From the NCBI RefSeq assembly GCF_036512875.1, contig NZ_AP028978.1, positions 434,001 to 498,000 of the forward strand: DNA of 64,000 nt. Reading direction: 5' to 3'. Origin of the DNA: Xenorhabdus taiwanensis. GTDB taxonomy: Bacteria; Pseudomonadota; Gammaproteobacteria; Enterobacterales; Enterobacteriaceae. The position numbers and the translations under genes are program-made. This document shows, piece after piece, positions 53,560 through 62,318 of this stretch. Every line of letters begins with the position of its first letter. Position 1 is the first letter of the stretch. Below the pieces are notes generated by a model. It worked only from the letters and a program-made list of their open reading frames with translations, ran no database searches and was not told the origin of the DNA.

Positions 53560-54150
53560 TTATTCATCCTGATGAGGGAATAGCGTATTGTCGATTAAGT
53601 CGCACAGGCAGTTGATTGTCAACATATGAACTTCTTGGATCCTGACGCTGTGATGTGAGGGAATACGTATCTCAACATCCTGAGGACCGAGTAAGCCCGC
53701 CAGTTCACCGCCATCGTAACCCGTCAGCGCAACGATAGTCATATCACGTGTAACAGCAGCTTCCACTGCTTTGATAATATCTCGACTGTTCCCGTGCGTA
53801 GAAATAGCAAGCAGGACGTCCCCTGCTTGTCCCAGGGCCCTGACTTGTTTGGCGTAGATTTCGTCAGGCTGTTTACTGTTGGCGATAGCGGTGATCACCA
53901 CATTATCAGTATTCAATGACAGAGCGGGCAGGCTTGGCCGATCTGTTTCAAACCGATTGATCATACTGGCAGTAAAACGCTGTGCCGTTGCGGCCGACCC
54001 ACCATTACCACAGCAGAGAATTTTGTTGCCGCTCAGCAGTGATTGAACCATCATCATCGCGGCGCGTGATATTGCGTCGGGTAATGCTTCTGCTGCCGCG
54101 ATCTGAGTTTGAATACTTTCTGTAAAACAGACTTTAATTCTATCCAGCAC
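53560..54150 (-). CDS. diaA: DnaA initiator-associating protein DiaA
   Basis: This 196-residue protein has a single SIS domain (KILCCGNGGSAATAQRFTAS, LAISTHGNSRDIIKAVEAA). DiaA forms a tetramer that binds several DnaA molecules and promotes ordered assembly at oriC. The related GmhA isomerase has the same fold, but the gene order yraN-diaA-dolP identifies this as DiaA. Confidence 0.94.
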   Translation of the reverse strand: MLDRIKVCFTESIQTQIAAAEALPDAISRAAMMMVQSLLSGNKILCCGNGGSAATAQRFTASMINRFETDRPSLPALSLNTDNVVITAIANSKQPDEIYAKQVRALGQAGDVLLAISTHGNSRDIIKAVEAAVTRDMTIVALTGYDGGELAGLLGPQDVEIRIPSHHSVRIQEVHMLTINCLCDLIDNTLFPHQDE

Positions 54151-54221
54151 GTTATGACCTATGTATATTGGAATTATTTATTTAGCGAGAAAATTGAGAA
54201 TCTATTGAAATAGACTCTCAT

Positions 54222-54584
54222 TCAGGTGAAGGCATTTTTCAGCCATTCAAATTTCTGTCCTGTTATTGCACAAACATCGAAGCGGCATGATGCCGTTTCC
54301 AGACATTCATTACGTTGGGACAGCCAGACAGCAGCCGTATACAAGAGCTTTCTGCGTTTACTTTGGGTAATTGTAGCAATGGCGCCACCATATTGTGCAT
54401 TTCGGCGGAAACGAACTTCAACGAATACCCAGGTATGCCCGTCACGCATAATCAGATCGATTTCACCGCCGCGAATTTTTACATTCTCAGCAACAAAGGC
54501 AAGCCCTTGTTTTTGCAAAAACAATTTAGCCTGATGTTCATAATAGCGCCCCAGCGCGTAGTGATTTCCTGTTGATTTTTTCAT
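54222..54584 (-). CDS. yraN: UPF0102 family protein YraN
   Basis: This 120-residue Holliday-junction-resolvase-like fold has the putative PD-(D/E)xK nuclease core GGEIDLIMRDGHTWVFVEVR. The role is uncertain. It is carried in the conserved lpoA-yraN-diaA-dolP order and follows lpoA by 44 bp. Confidence 0.93.
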   Translation of the reverse strand: MKKSTGNHYALGRYYEHQAKLFLQKQGLAFVAENVKIRGGEIDLIMRDGHTWVFVEVRFRRNAQYGGAIATITQSKRRKLLYTAAVWLSQRNECLETASCRFDVCAITGQKFEWLKNAFT

Positions 54585-54628
54585 CCTGAAATGACCACGA
54601 TACCTTTAATCACAGAAAATTATTCAAT

Positions 54629-56419
54629 TCAGGGATGCTCTCCCTGATCAGTGCTATCGGTGCTTTCTATGTTATGGGTATTTCCTGCGTTATCGATGCT
54701 TTCCGTGTTATTGGTATTTTCAAGGATTATGCGACCATTATTGAATTGCATCCAAGGTAACTGACGCAAGATAGTGCAGTTGTCCATCACGGATAGTTCC
54801 CCCGAAGCACCGCTCAGATGAAATCCCATTTCTTGTTGCATTTGCGTAAATTGATTGGTCAGTGACCAGGCATCAATGCCCATTGCATACAGGCGCATCA
54901 GGGAATAATCATTGGTGAATTTTTTGGCTGCTTGCTGCATTAACGGCACATTTATGCCTGTCAGCAGTGGGATATCACTAAATTGCATCCCATCCATTTC
55001 CAGACGGAAATCAGGGCCTGAACCTGCTTTATTACTGCGCGAGCTGGCATAAAGTGCTGGCTTTTTACGGGAGCTGATTGCCATGTCGATCATGGGTTTG
55101 ATAATTGTCAGTTCGTTTGCTGTTGCAACAATATAAACGGCATCAACGGGACCTGTAGCTGGATTTGTGGAAATAACTGGCGTACCCGACAAACGAATGC
55201 CAATCCCACGATTCATGGATTGCCTCATTTCATCCAGCGTACCAAAAGATTGTTGTAATACTGTTTGTCCCCCCAGCTTTTGCCACTCTTGTGCAAAGGC
55301 TTGTGCAACTCGGTTACCTAATTCAGTGCGAGGTATGAGTACCAAAGGGTTGCGTTTTTGCTGTTGCCAAATATGCATGGCGGCATTTTTTGCCTCATCT
55401 TCAGGAGAAAGTGAGAAATAACAGATATTCGGCCGACTTTGTGGCATATCGAGTTCGTTGAGCGCCAGAATATTTAGTGGCGTTTCAATTTGAGCTATTT
55501 GTTCCACATTGGGCTTCAATAATGGTCCAACTACCAGAGTGACACCATCTTGTTTAGCCTGTTCCAGCAGTTCGGTAAGAGGCTGGCCGTTGGTGTCATA
55601 GACTTTTATAGTCTGATCATTGACAGGAGCATCATTAATCGTAGACGGAGATGTTGTCTCTGAAGATGCTGTCTCTGTGATCGCACCTATTTCCGGTTTC
55701 GTTGTGGCAGCACCAGCATTCCCTGAGTTTGCAATGCTGGTATTTTCAGGGGAGGCAGAGGATTCGGCGTTAACGACACCATTTGGATCGGTGACATTTG
55801 CTGGCAACGATGGTTTTGGTAATCCTTTTTGGGCATCAAGGAAACCTTGGCGAATGGCGTCACCAAATATTTTAGCCGGACCGCTCAAAGGCAGAAATAA
55901 CCCAATTGTGGCATGGCTGCCGCTGGCTTCTTGTAGCATTTTTTGCAAGGCAGTAGGTAAACTGTGTGCCGCCGGATTGTTTGGATAACGGATTTGCCAA
56001 TCGTGAATAGCGAGACGCAGTTTATCGAGATCCTGTTTATTGGTCTGATAGGTATTGAGTAAATCAAGCCAACCCTGCAACGTATACTCATTGGCATTAA
56101 TCACCAATTCGCTCATTTGCTGTGGAGAAAATTGCGTCAATAATAGCCAGGTTTCATCAAAGTTTTTCTGGCGGGCAGCTTCATCTGTTGCATAAGATCC
56201 CAATGCAATGTAAGCACGGATCACATCTAACGATGGTTGATTGTGTGCTGCGTCAATAATGGCCTGGTAGCGGTTAATCTCTGCGCTGATCTTATCCTGA
56301 GGCTTAGAAGTTGGTTGCCCTTGCTGTTCGGGCATGGTACACCCTGCAATAATCATAGTTGACAGCAGTGCTGTATAGATTAAACCAGTTTTTAAACGCA
56401 CAAAAATTGAGGGAAGCAT
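54629..56419 (-). CDS. lpoA: Penicillin-binding protein activator LpoA (shortened N-terminal domain)
   Basis: This 596-residue outer-membrane lipoprotein activates PBP1A from outside the wall. The lipobox is STMIIAGC (Cys27). The C-terminal periplasmic-binding-protein-like domain is intact (LSPEDEAKNAAMHIW, YIVATANELTIIKPMIDM, YSLMRLYAMGIDAWSL). Compared with the 678-residue E. coli protein, about 90 residues of the TPR-like N-terminal domain are missing between the lipobox and RYQAIIDAAHNQPSLDVIRA. A low-complexity tail rich in Asn, Thr and Ser follows the usual end. The start MLPSIFVRLK is chosen over 125 upstream codons that overlap rsmI antisense. Confidence 0.93.
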   Translation of the reverse strand: MLPSIFVRLKTGLIYTALLSTMIIAGCTMPEQQGQPTSKPQDKISAEINRYQAIIDAAHNQPSLDVIRAYIALGSYATDEAARQKNFDETWLLLTQFSPQQMSELVINANEYTLQGWLDLLNTYQTNKQDLDKLRLAIHDWQIRYPNNPAAHSLPTALQKMLQEASGSHATIGLFLPLSGPAKIFGDAIRQGFLDAQKGLPKPSLPANVTDPNGVVNAESSASPENTSIANSGNAGAATTKPEIGAITETASSETTSPSTINDAPVNDQTIKVYDTNGQPLTELLEQAKQDGVTLVVGPLLKPNVEQIAQIETPLNILALNELDMPQSRPNICYFSLSPEDEAKNAAMHIWQQQKRNPLVLIPRTELGNRVAQAFAQEWQKLGGQTVLQQSFGTLDEMRQSMNRGIGIRLSGTPVISTNPATGPVDAVYIVATANELTIIKPMIDMAISSRKKPALYASSRSNKAGSGPDFRLEMDGMQFSDIPLLTGINVPLMQQAAKKFTNDYSLMRLYAMGIDAWSLTNQFTQMQQEMGFHLSGASGELSVMDNCTILRQLPWMQFNNGRIILENTNNTESIDNAGNTHNIESTDSTDQGEHP

Positions 56420-56482
56420 ACTGTATCCAGTGATGTTTTTTTCAAAGATGCTCAATTTTAAATCGGTCATTCGGATGAAACA

Positions 56483-57373
56483 ATGAATCAAACCAATCGA
56501 GCAGTGGTTACGACATCCACGCTGTATGTTGTGCCAACCCCTATTGGAAATCTGGGGGATATTACTCAGCGTGCTCTTGAAGTTCTTAAACATGTCGATC
56601 TGATTGCAGCCGAAGATACGCGACACACTGGCTTGTTGCTTCAACATTTTGCCATTAATGCGCGCATGTTCGCACTTCACGATCATAATGAACAGCAAAA
56701 AGCAGATCAATTGCTTACGAAACTCGAACAAGGAACGAGTATCGCATTGGTATCTGATGCCGGTACGCCGTTGATTAACGATCCGGGCTATCATCTGGTT
56801 CGTCGTTGCCGTGAAGCCGGTATCAATGTGGTTCCACTACCTGGCCCTTGTGCGGCCATTACAGCACTGTCTGCTGCAGGCTTGCCTTCAGATCGTTTTT
56901 GTTACGAAGGTTTCTTGCCTGCTAAAAGTAAAGGACGTCAGGATACCTTGCGTGAGTTAGCACAAGAGTCGCGTACACTGATTTTCTACGAATCGACACA
57001 TCGTTTGTTGGACAGTTTAGAAGATATTGTGAAAGTCTGGGGTGCAGAACGCTATATCGTGTTGGCACGAGAATTGACCAAAACGTGGGAATCGATTCAA
57101 GGAATGCCCGCCGGTGAGCTTCTGGCATGGGTCAAGGAAGATGAAAACCGTCGCCGCGGAGAAATGGTTCTGATTGTGGAAGGGTATCATAAGCCCGCCG
57201 AGGATAGCTTGCCACAGGAAGCCTTGCGGACATTGGCACTGCTGCAAAAAGAGCTGCCACTGAAAAAGGCGGCAGCATTGGCGGCAGAGATCCACGGTGT
57301 GAAGAAAAATGCTTTGTATCGTTATTCTCTCGATCAAAACACGACCTTGGGACAAATTGAAGAAGACGCGTGA
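56483..57373 (+). CDS. rsmI: 16S rRNA 2'-O-ribose C1402 methyltransferase RsmI
   Basis: This 296-residue tetrapyrrole-methylase-fold enzyme has VVPTPIGNLGDITQRALEVL, the AEDTRHTG motif and GTPLINDPGYHLV. It methylates C1402 of 16S rRNA in the decoding centre together with RsmH. It is divergent from lpoA with 63 bp between and is followed by rnpB, as in E. coli. Confidence 0.96.
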   Translation: MNQTNRAVVTTSTLYVVPTPIGNLGDITQRALEVLKHVDLIAAEDTRHTGLLLQHFAINARMFALHDHNEQQKADQLLTKLEQGTSIALVSDAGTPLINDPGYHLVRRCREAGINVVPLPGPCAAITALSAAGLPSDRFCYEGFLPAKSKGRQDTLRELAQESRTLIFYESTHRLLDSLEDIVKVWGAERYIVLARELTKTWESIQGMPAGELLAWVKEDENRRRGEMVLIVEGYHKPAEDSLPQEALRTLALLQKELPLKKAAALAAEIHGVKKNALYRYSLDQNTTLGQIEEDA

Positions 57374-57402
57374 AAACCCTATACATTGGATATTAAACCT
57401 CT

Positions 57403-57408
57403 TATAAT
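57403..57408 (+). promoter_or_regulatory. rnpB promoter -10 element
   Basis: A perfect TATAAT lies 7 nt before the expected 5' end of rnpB, with a GC-rich discriminator (CCGCGCC) typical of stringently controlled stable-RNA promoters. The -35 region is poor (TATACA around 57380-57385). Confidence 0.65.
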
Positions 57409-57415
57409 CCGCGCC

Positions 57416-57802
<387 letters not shown>

Positions 57803-57807
57803 ATTTT

Positions 57808-57840
57808 GCCCTATAGAGCAGATGCTTTATAGGGCTTTTT
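57808..57840 (+). terminator. Terminator of rnpB
   Basis: GCCCTATAGAGC pairs with GCTTTATAGGGC (one G-U) around AGAT and is followed by TTTTT. Confidence 0.92.
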
Positions 57841-57859
57841 CTTTGTAAATAAGGAATTA

Positions 57860-58561
57860 TTAGTCAGCCAGCTCAATGAGCAGGCCTCGAAATGGTGTCT
57901 CCGTTTGTAACATCACTTTCTGCTCTTCCTGAATAAATACACCATCCCCACATTTAATCTTTACATCTCTGCTTTGGTTGCCATTAATTATTACATTACC
58001 ACTGATGGATTGCAGGTAAGCATGTTTGCTACGTAAAGACAAAATCTGGCTGTTATGCGGTTTAAGCATGAGATAGCTTATCCACGTTTGTTGGCGCAGA
58101 TGCATACTATTATTTTCTGACGTAGGAGAGGCCAGTAATGTAAGTGGCTTGTTTGGCAGAACTCTATGTTGTAATGGTCGTGCTTCTTGCTGAGGACAGG
58201 CATTGAGCCAGAGTTGCAGCCGTGTCAATGGGAGCGTGTCACTGGTATTGTGCTCACTGTAACGAATCCCTTGACGAGCAGAAAATAGCAAACAATCCCC
58301 TTGGCGTGCATGGAAGTGATTGCCTTCACTGTCTCGATATTGAGCTTCTCCTTGCAGGATAATATTCAGGACGTCAACATGAGGATAAGATTTGGGTTGG
58401 AACTCGGCTTTCGGCGCCAAAACTTCCTGATTAAGAACACGCAACGTCCGGTAGTTCAAAAATTTTGGGTCAAAATAGTGGCCAAATGAAAAAGTATAGC
58501 GAGCCTGTAACCAGCCATAATCGGCTTTTCCGCATTGATTTGCTGTTCTCATTATTATCAT
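57860..58561 (-). CDS. yhaK: Pirin-like bicupin YhaK
   Basis: The protein is 233 residues, close in length and text to E. coli YhaK: TANQCGKADYGWLQARYTFS, GHYFDPKFLNYRTLRVLNQE and AQYRDSEGNHFHARQGDCLL. YhaK is an asymmetric bicupin of the pirin family, proposed to be a cytoplasmic marker of nitrosative stress through reactive Cys; its metal and substrate are not settled. It is divergent from the LysR gene yhaJ, which may regulate it. Confidence 0.93.
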   Translation of the reverse strand: MIIMRTANQCGKADYGWLQARYTFSFGHYFDPKFLNYRTLRVLNQEVLAPKAEFQPKSYPHVDVLNIILQGEAQYRDSEGNHFHARQGDCLLFSARQGIRYSEHNTSDTLPLTRLQLWLNACPQQEARPLQHRVLPNKPLTLLASPTSENNSMHLRQQTWISYLMLKPHNSQILSLRSKHAYLQSISGNVIINGNQSRDVKIKCGDGVFIQEEQKVMLQTETPFRGLLIELAD

Positions 58562-58673
58562 GCTGTTATCTCTTCAACTATAGATTTATGAGTGTCGATC
58601 TTAATTATCTGGACGTTGAAATGTTAGCCAGTTAATCTGGTGGCTATATTCAAAATTCCTGATTGAGAAAAAT

Positions 58674-59570
58674 ATGGGTAAAGAGCGTGCGCTTACTTTG
58701 GAATCCCTGCGGGTAATGGATGCGATAGACCGACGGGGAAGTTTTGCTGCGGCAGCGGATGAGTTGAGGCGGGTTCCTTCTGCGCTGAGTTATACCATGC
58801 AGAAATTAGAAGAAGAATTGGACGTTGTACTGTTTGATCGCTCTGGTCATCGCACGAAATTTACCAATGTTGGCCGGATGCTACTGGAGCGAGGGCGGTT
58901 GCTGCTTGAAGCTGCGGATAAATTGACAGCAGATGCAGAAGCGCTTGCTCGTGGTTGGGAAACACACCTGACTATTGTGTGTGAAGCACTATTCCCAATG
59001 GCATCGCTGTTTCCTCTTGTGGATAAATTGGCGGCGAAATCGAATACGCAACTTTCGTTAATGACGGAAGTATTAGCCGGTGCGTGGGAACGTTTGGAAA
59101 CAGGATATGCTGATATTGTGATTGCACCTGATCTGCATTTCAGGGCTTCAGCCGAAGTGAATTCGCGGGCACTTTATTCTATTAACAATGTCTATGTTGC
59201 CAGTGCGGATCACCCTATCCATCATGAACCCGAACCACTGTCTGATGTCACACGGGTGAAATATCGTGGAATAGCTGTCGCTGATACGGCAAGAGAACGC
59301 CCGGTGTTGACGGTTAAGTTATTGGATAAACAACCGCGCCTGACGGTGAGTTCACTGGAAAATAAACGTCAGGCGCTTTTGGCAGGATTGGGAGTGGCAA
59401 CCATGCCATACCCTATGGTGGAACAAGATATTGCCGAAGGTCGTTTGCGGGTGATTGGTTCGGAATACAGCCATGAAACCAACATTATCATGGCATGGCG
59501 GCGTGATAGTATGGGAGAGGCTAAGTCTTGGTGCTTGCGTGAAATCCCTAAATTGTTTGCGAAGCAATGA
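58674..59570 (+). CDS. yhaJ: LysR-type regulator YhaJ
   Basis: This 298-residue protein has an N-terminal winged HTH (LRVMDAIDRRGSFAAAADEL, SALSYTMQKLEEELDVVLFD) and a C-terminal LysR effector-binding domain ending SWCLREIPKLFAKQ. E. coli YhaJ activates yqjF and responds to aromatic compounds such as dinitrotoluene breakdown products. yqjF is the convergent neighbour here, so the regulator-target pair is preserved. AGAAAA, a poor Shine-Dalgarno, precedes the ATG. Confidence 0.94.
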   Translation: MGKERALTLESLRVMDAIDRRGSFAAAADELRRVPSALSYTMQKLEEELDVVLFDRSGHRTKFTNVGRMLLERGRLLLEAADKLTADAEALARGWETHLTIVCEALFPMASLFPLVDKLAAKSNTQLSLMTEVLAGAWERLETGYADIVIAPDLHFRASAEVNSRALYSINNVYVASADHPIHHEPEPLSDVTRVKYRGIAVADTARERPVLTVKLLDKQPRLTVSSLENKRQALLAGLGVATMPYPMVEQDIAEGRLRVIGSEYSHETNIIMAWRRDSMGEAKSWCLREIPKLFAKQ

Positions 59571-59633
59571 TATGTGCGAAAAAACAATTAAGGTGAATGC
59601 TGCCAAGATAAAGCGAATGTAGCGATATCATAA

Positions 59634-59664
59634 AGCCCTTTGCTGCAATACACAGCAAGGGGCT
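59634..59664. terminator. Shared terminator between convergent yhaJ and yqjF
   Basis: AGCCCTTTGCTG pairs with CAGCAAGGGGCT (one G-U) around a 7-nt loop, placed midway between the two stops. On the minus strand it runs into TTTAT. Confidence 0.7.
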
Positions 59665-59695
59665 ATAAAAAGGGCAATGATCTGTTTTTCTTCGA

Positions 59696-60091
59696 TTACC
59701 AATTTTTCTTCATTACATGGTCAATACTGAATCTTCCTGGTCCCATCATAGCCAGTAACAGGTAGCCTGCGCCGATGGAGAAGTTTTTCAGGAACATGGT
59801 TATGTTCAGATCATTTGAAAAATCGCTATGGAACAGGAGCGCGGTCAGAATACAGAAAATAAATGTAAACACAGCCGTGGTGCGGGTCAACAGGCCGAAC
59901 ATCACAGCAAGCCCGCCCCCCAATTCAAGTAAGATAGTCAGTGGCAATAGAATTCCCGGCACTTTCATGGCTTCCATAAATTCCTGCGTTCCTGCATAGG
60001 CATCACCTAGTTTTCCATATCCTGCGATAATGAAAAGAACGGATATTAAAATACGGGCAACCAACAGGCCACTATCTTCAAATTTTTTCAT
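59696..60091 (-). CDS. yqjF: DoxX-family membrane protein YqjF
   Basis: This 131-residue protein has four predicted membrane helices and the DoxX signature ARILISVLFIIAGYGKLG. YqjF is induced by dinitrotoluene derivatives through YhaJ in E. coli; its biochemical role is unclear. I chose MKKFEDSGLLVARIL because GGAG precedes that ATG and it aligns with the E. coli start; 32 extra upstream codons look non-coding. Confidence 0.93.
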   Translation of the reverse strand: MKKFEDSGLLVARILISVLFIIAGYGKLGDAYAGTQEFMEAMKVPGILLPLTILLELGGGLAVMFGLLTRTTAVFTFIFCILTALLFHSDFSNDLNITMFLKNFSIGAGYLLLAMMGPGRFSIDHVMKKNW

Positions 60092-60282
60092 GATTGTCTC
60101 CACCAACACCGCAGGCCGCGATAAATAAACTGTCTGTTTAGCTTTTATTGTCCAAAAACGGACTGAATAGTACGATTTGTTACTCATTATCTGATGGGAA
60201 GTATTTTAAGGAGAGGTATTATTGGTTGATAGTAAGGAATATTAACTATTTCATGCAGTTTTTTTGAAAGAATTCGGGGATA

Positions 60283-60576
60283 TTAATGTTTGTATCGTGT
60301 TTTTCGTACGGTTTTTATGATCCTGAAGATGTTGATTATACGACGTGACCAGCGATAAAACTGCCTGGGGTGGCGGAGTCCGTAAAGCAGGGCAAGGCCA
60401 GAACCGATGACAACATAGGGCTTAAAAACAATGAAGATTTGCCAGCCTTTATCATATGGTTGTGTCACTTCAAGCCAGTTTTGACCATAAGTGGCAAGTA
60501 ACTGTCGTTGTTGCTGGATCTCTTTTAATAGCTGCTGCTTTCGCAACTTTCGCTGGCGATATCCCGATTTATTCAT
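60283..60576 (-). CDS. yqjK: YqjK-like membrane protein
   Basis: This 97-residue protein has a basic N-terminal region (GYRQRKLRKQQLLKEIQQQR) and one hydrophobic segment (about 53-70), with YGLRHPRQFYRWSRR as the conserved core. Function is unknown. The ATG at 60576 overlaps the yqjE stop and lies 9 nt after GGAGG; an ATG three codons upstream touches the Shine-Dalgarno directly. It is the last gene of yqjD-yqjE-yqjK. Confidence 0.9.
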   Translation of the reverse strand: MNKSGYRQRKLRKQQLLKEIQQQRQLLATYGQNWLEVTQPYDKGWQIFIVFKPYVVIGSGLALLYGLRHPRQFYRWSRRIINIFRIIKTVRKTRYKH

Positions 60577-60970
60577 GAGAATCATCCTCCAGCATTTTGC
60601 GGTCGACATGCAATTGTGTTCGAGTCGCGTTAAGAAAGGTCAGTTTTCGTGCCTTTTTTATCGTCCATATTGCACTGAATACGGTGAGGAGCAGTAACAT
60701 TCCGGCAGCGACAGCTATTGCCATTATTCGGTAGGCTGGATCGATAACCCAGAATATCAGTGCCAATAGGCACATCAGGCCAAAGCCCGCCAATAGTAAT
60801 GTTAATCCTACCAGCAGTAGCAGTTGTACCAGTGTTGCCATTCCCTCTTCCAACTCAATGGCAACGAGTTGGATGCGGGTTTCAACCATGTGAACAGCAA
60901 TTGCCGCTACTCGCCGTACAATATCAAAGAGTCCTTTTCCTAGGCCTTTCGCGTGAGAGGATTGAGTCAT
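60569..60970 (-). CDS. yqjE: Phage-holin-superfamily membrane protein YqjE
   Basis: This 133-residue protein begins MTQSSHAKGLGKGLFDIVRR and has two long hydrophobic helices (about 45-70 and 75-100) of the Phage_holin_3_6 (DUF1469) family. Despite the family name it is a chromosomal membrane protein of unknown role. Its ATG is one base after the yqjD stop, so the genes are coupled. Confidence 0.9.
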   Translation of the reverse strand: MTQSSHAKGLGKGLFDIVRRVAAIAVHMVETRIQLVAIELEEGMATLVQLLLLVGLTLLLAGFGLMCLLALIFWVIDPAYRIMAIAVAAGMLLLLTVFSAIWTIKKARKLTFLNATRTQLHVDRKMLEDDSHE

Positions 60971-60971
60971 G

Positions 60972-61277
60972 TCAGCGCCTTGAAAGCAAAACGCCCAATA
61001 CAACGCCAATTGTCGCACCTATACCGACACCGGCCCACGGGTTTTCGCGAACATAACTATCCGCATGACCTGCAATTTCTTTGGTTTGACCTGCCAGTTT
61101 GTCGCCAGCTTCACTGAGTGTAGTACGCGCGTTTTTCAGCGTTCTTTCTGCCTTGCTGCGTAGTTTTTCCAGTTCCGCTTTTGAATTATCACCGGAGCTA
61201 TTGAGGACTTCTTCTAGCGTATCCGCAAGAGATTGTAATTCAGCACGTAGATCTTCAGAGCTTTTCTTTTGTGGCAT
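60972..61277 (-). CDS. yqjD: DUF883 tail-anchored ribosome-associated protein YqjD
   Basis: This 101-residue ElaB/YgaM/YqjD-family protein has a helical coiled-coil body (about 8-75) and a C-terminal glycine-rich membrane segment (ENPWAGVGIGATIGVVLGVL) ending in basic LSRR. In E. coli YqjD tethers stationary-phase ribosomes to the inner membrane and is RpoS-dependent. AGGAGA precedes the ATG. It is the first gene of yqjDEK. Confidence 0.94.
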   Translation of the reverse strand: MPQKKSSEDLRAELQSLADTLEEVLNSSGDNSKAELEKLRSKAERTLKNARTTLSEAGDKLAGQTKEIAGHADSYVRENPWAGVGIGATIGVVLGVLLSRR

Positions 61278-61359
61278 TGCCTGTCTCCTTAAATATACGA
61301 TGGATGAATTTCAAACATAGACGTTTTTATCAAGAGATGAAAGTGGAGTGGGTGAAAAA

Positions 61360-61388
61360 TTGTCACGATTTACATTAAGTGATAATGT
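61360..61388 (+). promoter_or_regulatory. Candidate promoter of the unrecognised gene at 61437
   Basis: TTGTCA (5 of 6 matches to the -35 consensus), a 17-bp spacer and TAATGT lie 49-77 bp before the start codon. An overlapping GATAAT with a 15-bp spacer is an alternative. Confidence 0.35.
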
Positions 61389-61436
61389 TTTTTGGCTGAA
61401 TGACAGTGAACCAGACGAGTTTGCAGGAGGAAACAT

Positions 61437-62186
61437 ATGTTCCAGGTTACCGAATTTGAAAAAGTTTTAAGAACTGATAACCCCCACTATGAGCGTATCC
61501 GACATAGTGAGTTACATGATGTCGTCAATCTGGTCAGTAGGGGGAATACTTTCCGGGTGGAACAGTTGGTATCAGTGATGAGTAAAGTATCACCCGAGCG
61601 GTGGAAGAAGTACTCAAAAACGAGGAGCTATTTGATCGAAGAATGCCCTAGGTTGCTTGAACTATTAGCTCCCAAGATAATCGGATTCCATACACTCAAC
61701 ATGAGAAAAGGTGCCGGTGGCCACATTATTCACGATTTGATCTGGACGAGCAGTACTGGTGTATTGGAGGACCTAAGACATAAAAACGTTCGTGTGCGCG
61801 AAAAGGTTGACTGGCAAACCCCTGACGATAGTGTACAACCCTATGTGATCGAGGATTACCGTATGCAGAGACATCACTATGGTGTGGGTAATGCTGCCGA
61901 GACGCCAGGTTGGGTTGGTCGAAGCAGCGATAGCCATGATGCAGTCATGCTATTTTCTCCTGAAGTGCTGGGACTTGGAGATTCCGACGAAGTAGAGTTC
62001 GTGATGAACCAGACCTACCAGCAAACCAACGGTGCCAGCCAAAACTGGACCGATATTCCTCTCTGCTCCTATCGGATTCTGCGAAGAGCAAAATGTATAG
62101 GTGAAAAAATTCAGTTTACCATCCAAAAGGAGAACATAATACTCCCGAACGATAGACTAAGTAATATGGTTGAGATATCCAAGTAA
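61437..62186 (+). CDS. Unrecognised cytoplasmic protein (249 aa)
   Basis: I do not recognise the family. The ATG has an almost perfect AGGAGGAA Shine-Dalgarno. The product has no signal peptide or membrane segment and is rich in charged residues, with text such as VSPERWKKYSKTRSYLIEEC, MRKGAGGHIIHDLIWTSSTG and MNQTYQQTNGASQNWTDIPL. Three Cys occur in the whole protein. The C-terminal half (QNWTDIPLCSYRIL) reads like a beta-sandwich, but no catalytic motif is evident. The gene is alone, between yqjD and yqjA, a place where E. coli has yqjB and yqjC, and is closed by a strong hairpin. This suggests an insertion into a conserved cluster. Confidence 0.75.
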   Translation: MFQVTEFEKVLRTDNPHYERIRHSELHDVVNLVSRGNTFRVEQLVSVMSKVSPERWKKYSKTRSYLIEECPRLLELLAPKIIGFHTLNMRKGAGGHIIHDLIWTSSTGVLEDLRHKNVRVREKVDWQTPDDSVQPYVIEDYRMQRHHYGVGNAAETPGWVGRSSDSHDAVMLFSPEVLGLGDSDEVEFVMNQTYQQTNGASQNWTDIPLCSYRILRRAKCIGEKIQFTIQKENIILPNDRLSNMVEISK

Positions 62187-62261
62187 GCGTTCTGCAGTAC
62201 AGTAGGACTGTCGCTGTGAGACAAAGATGAATAGATAAAGTTAGATGAACCAAAAGATCAA

Positions 62262-62298
62262 TTCCCTGTGGTATATTTCGCGACCATACCACAGGGAA
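62262..62298. terminator. Strong palindrome between the unrecognised gene and yqjA
   Basis: A perfect 13-bp stem (TTCCCTGTGGTAT / ATACCACAGGGAA) with an 11-nt loop sits between two convergent stops. T-runs are absent, so it may stop transcription in both directions only weakly, or mark an insertion edge. Confidence 0.55.
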
Positions 62299-62318
62299 AC
62301 TAAAGGGAAAATGAAACG

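Noticed and set aside
54629..56794. Longer 721-codon version of lpoA
   Set aside because: The extra N-terminal 125 codons are antisense to rsmI and would bury the lipoprotein signal peptide, so the start at 56419 is used.
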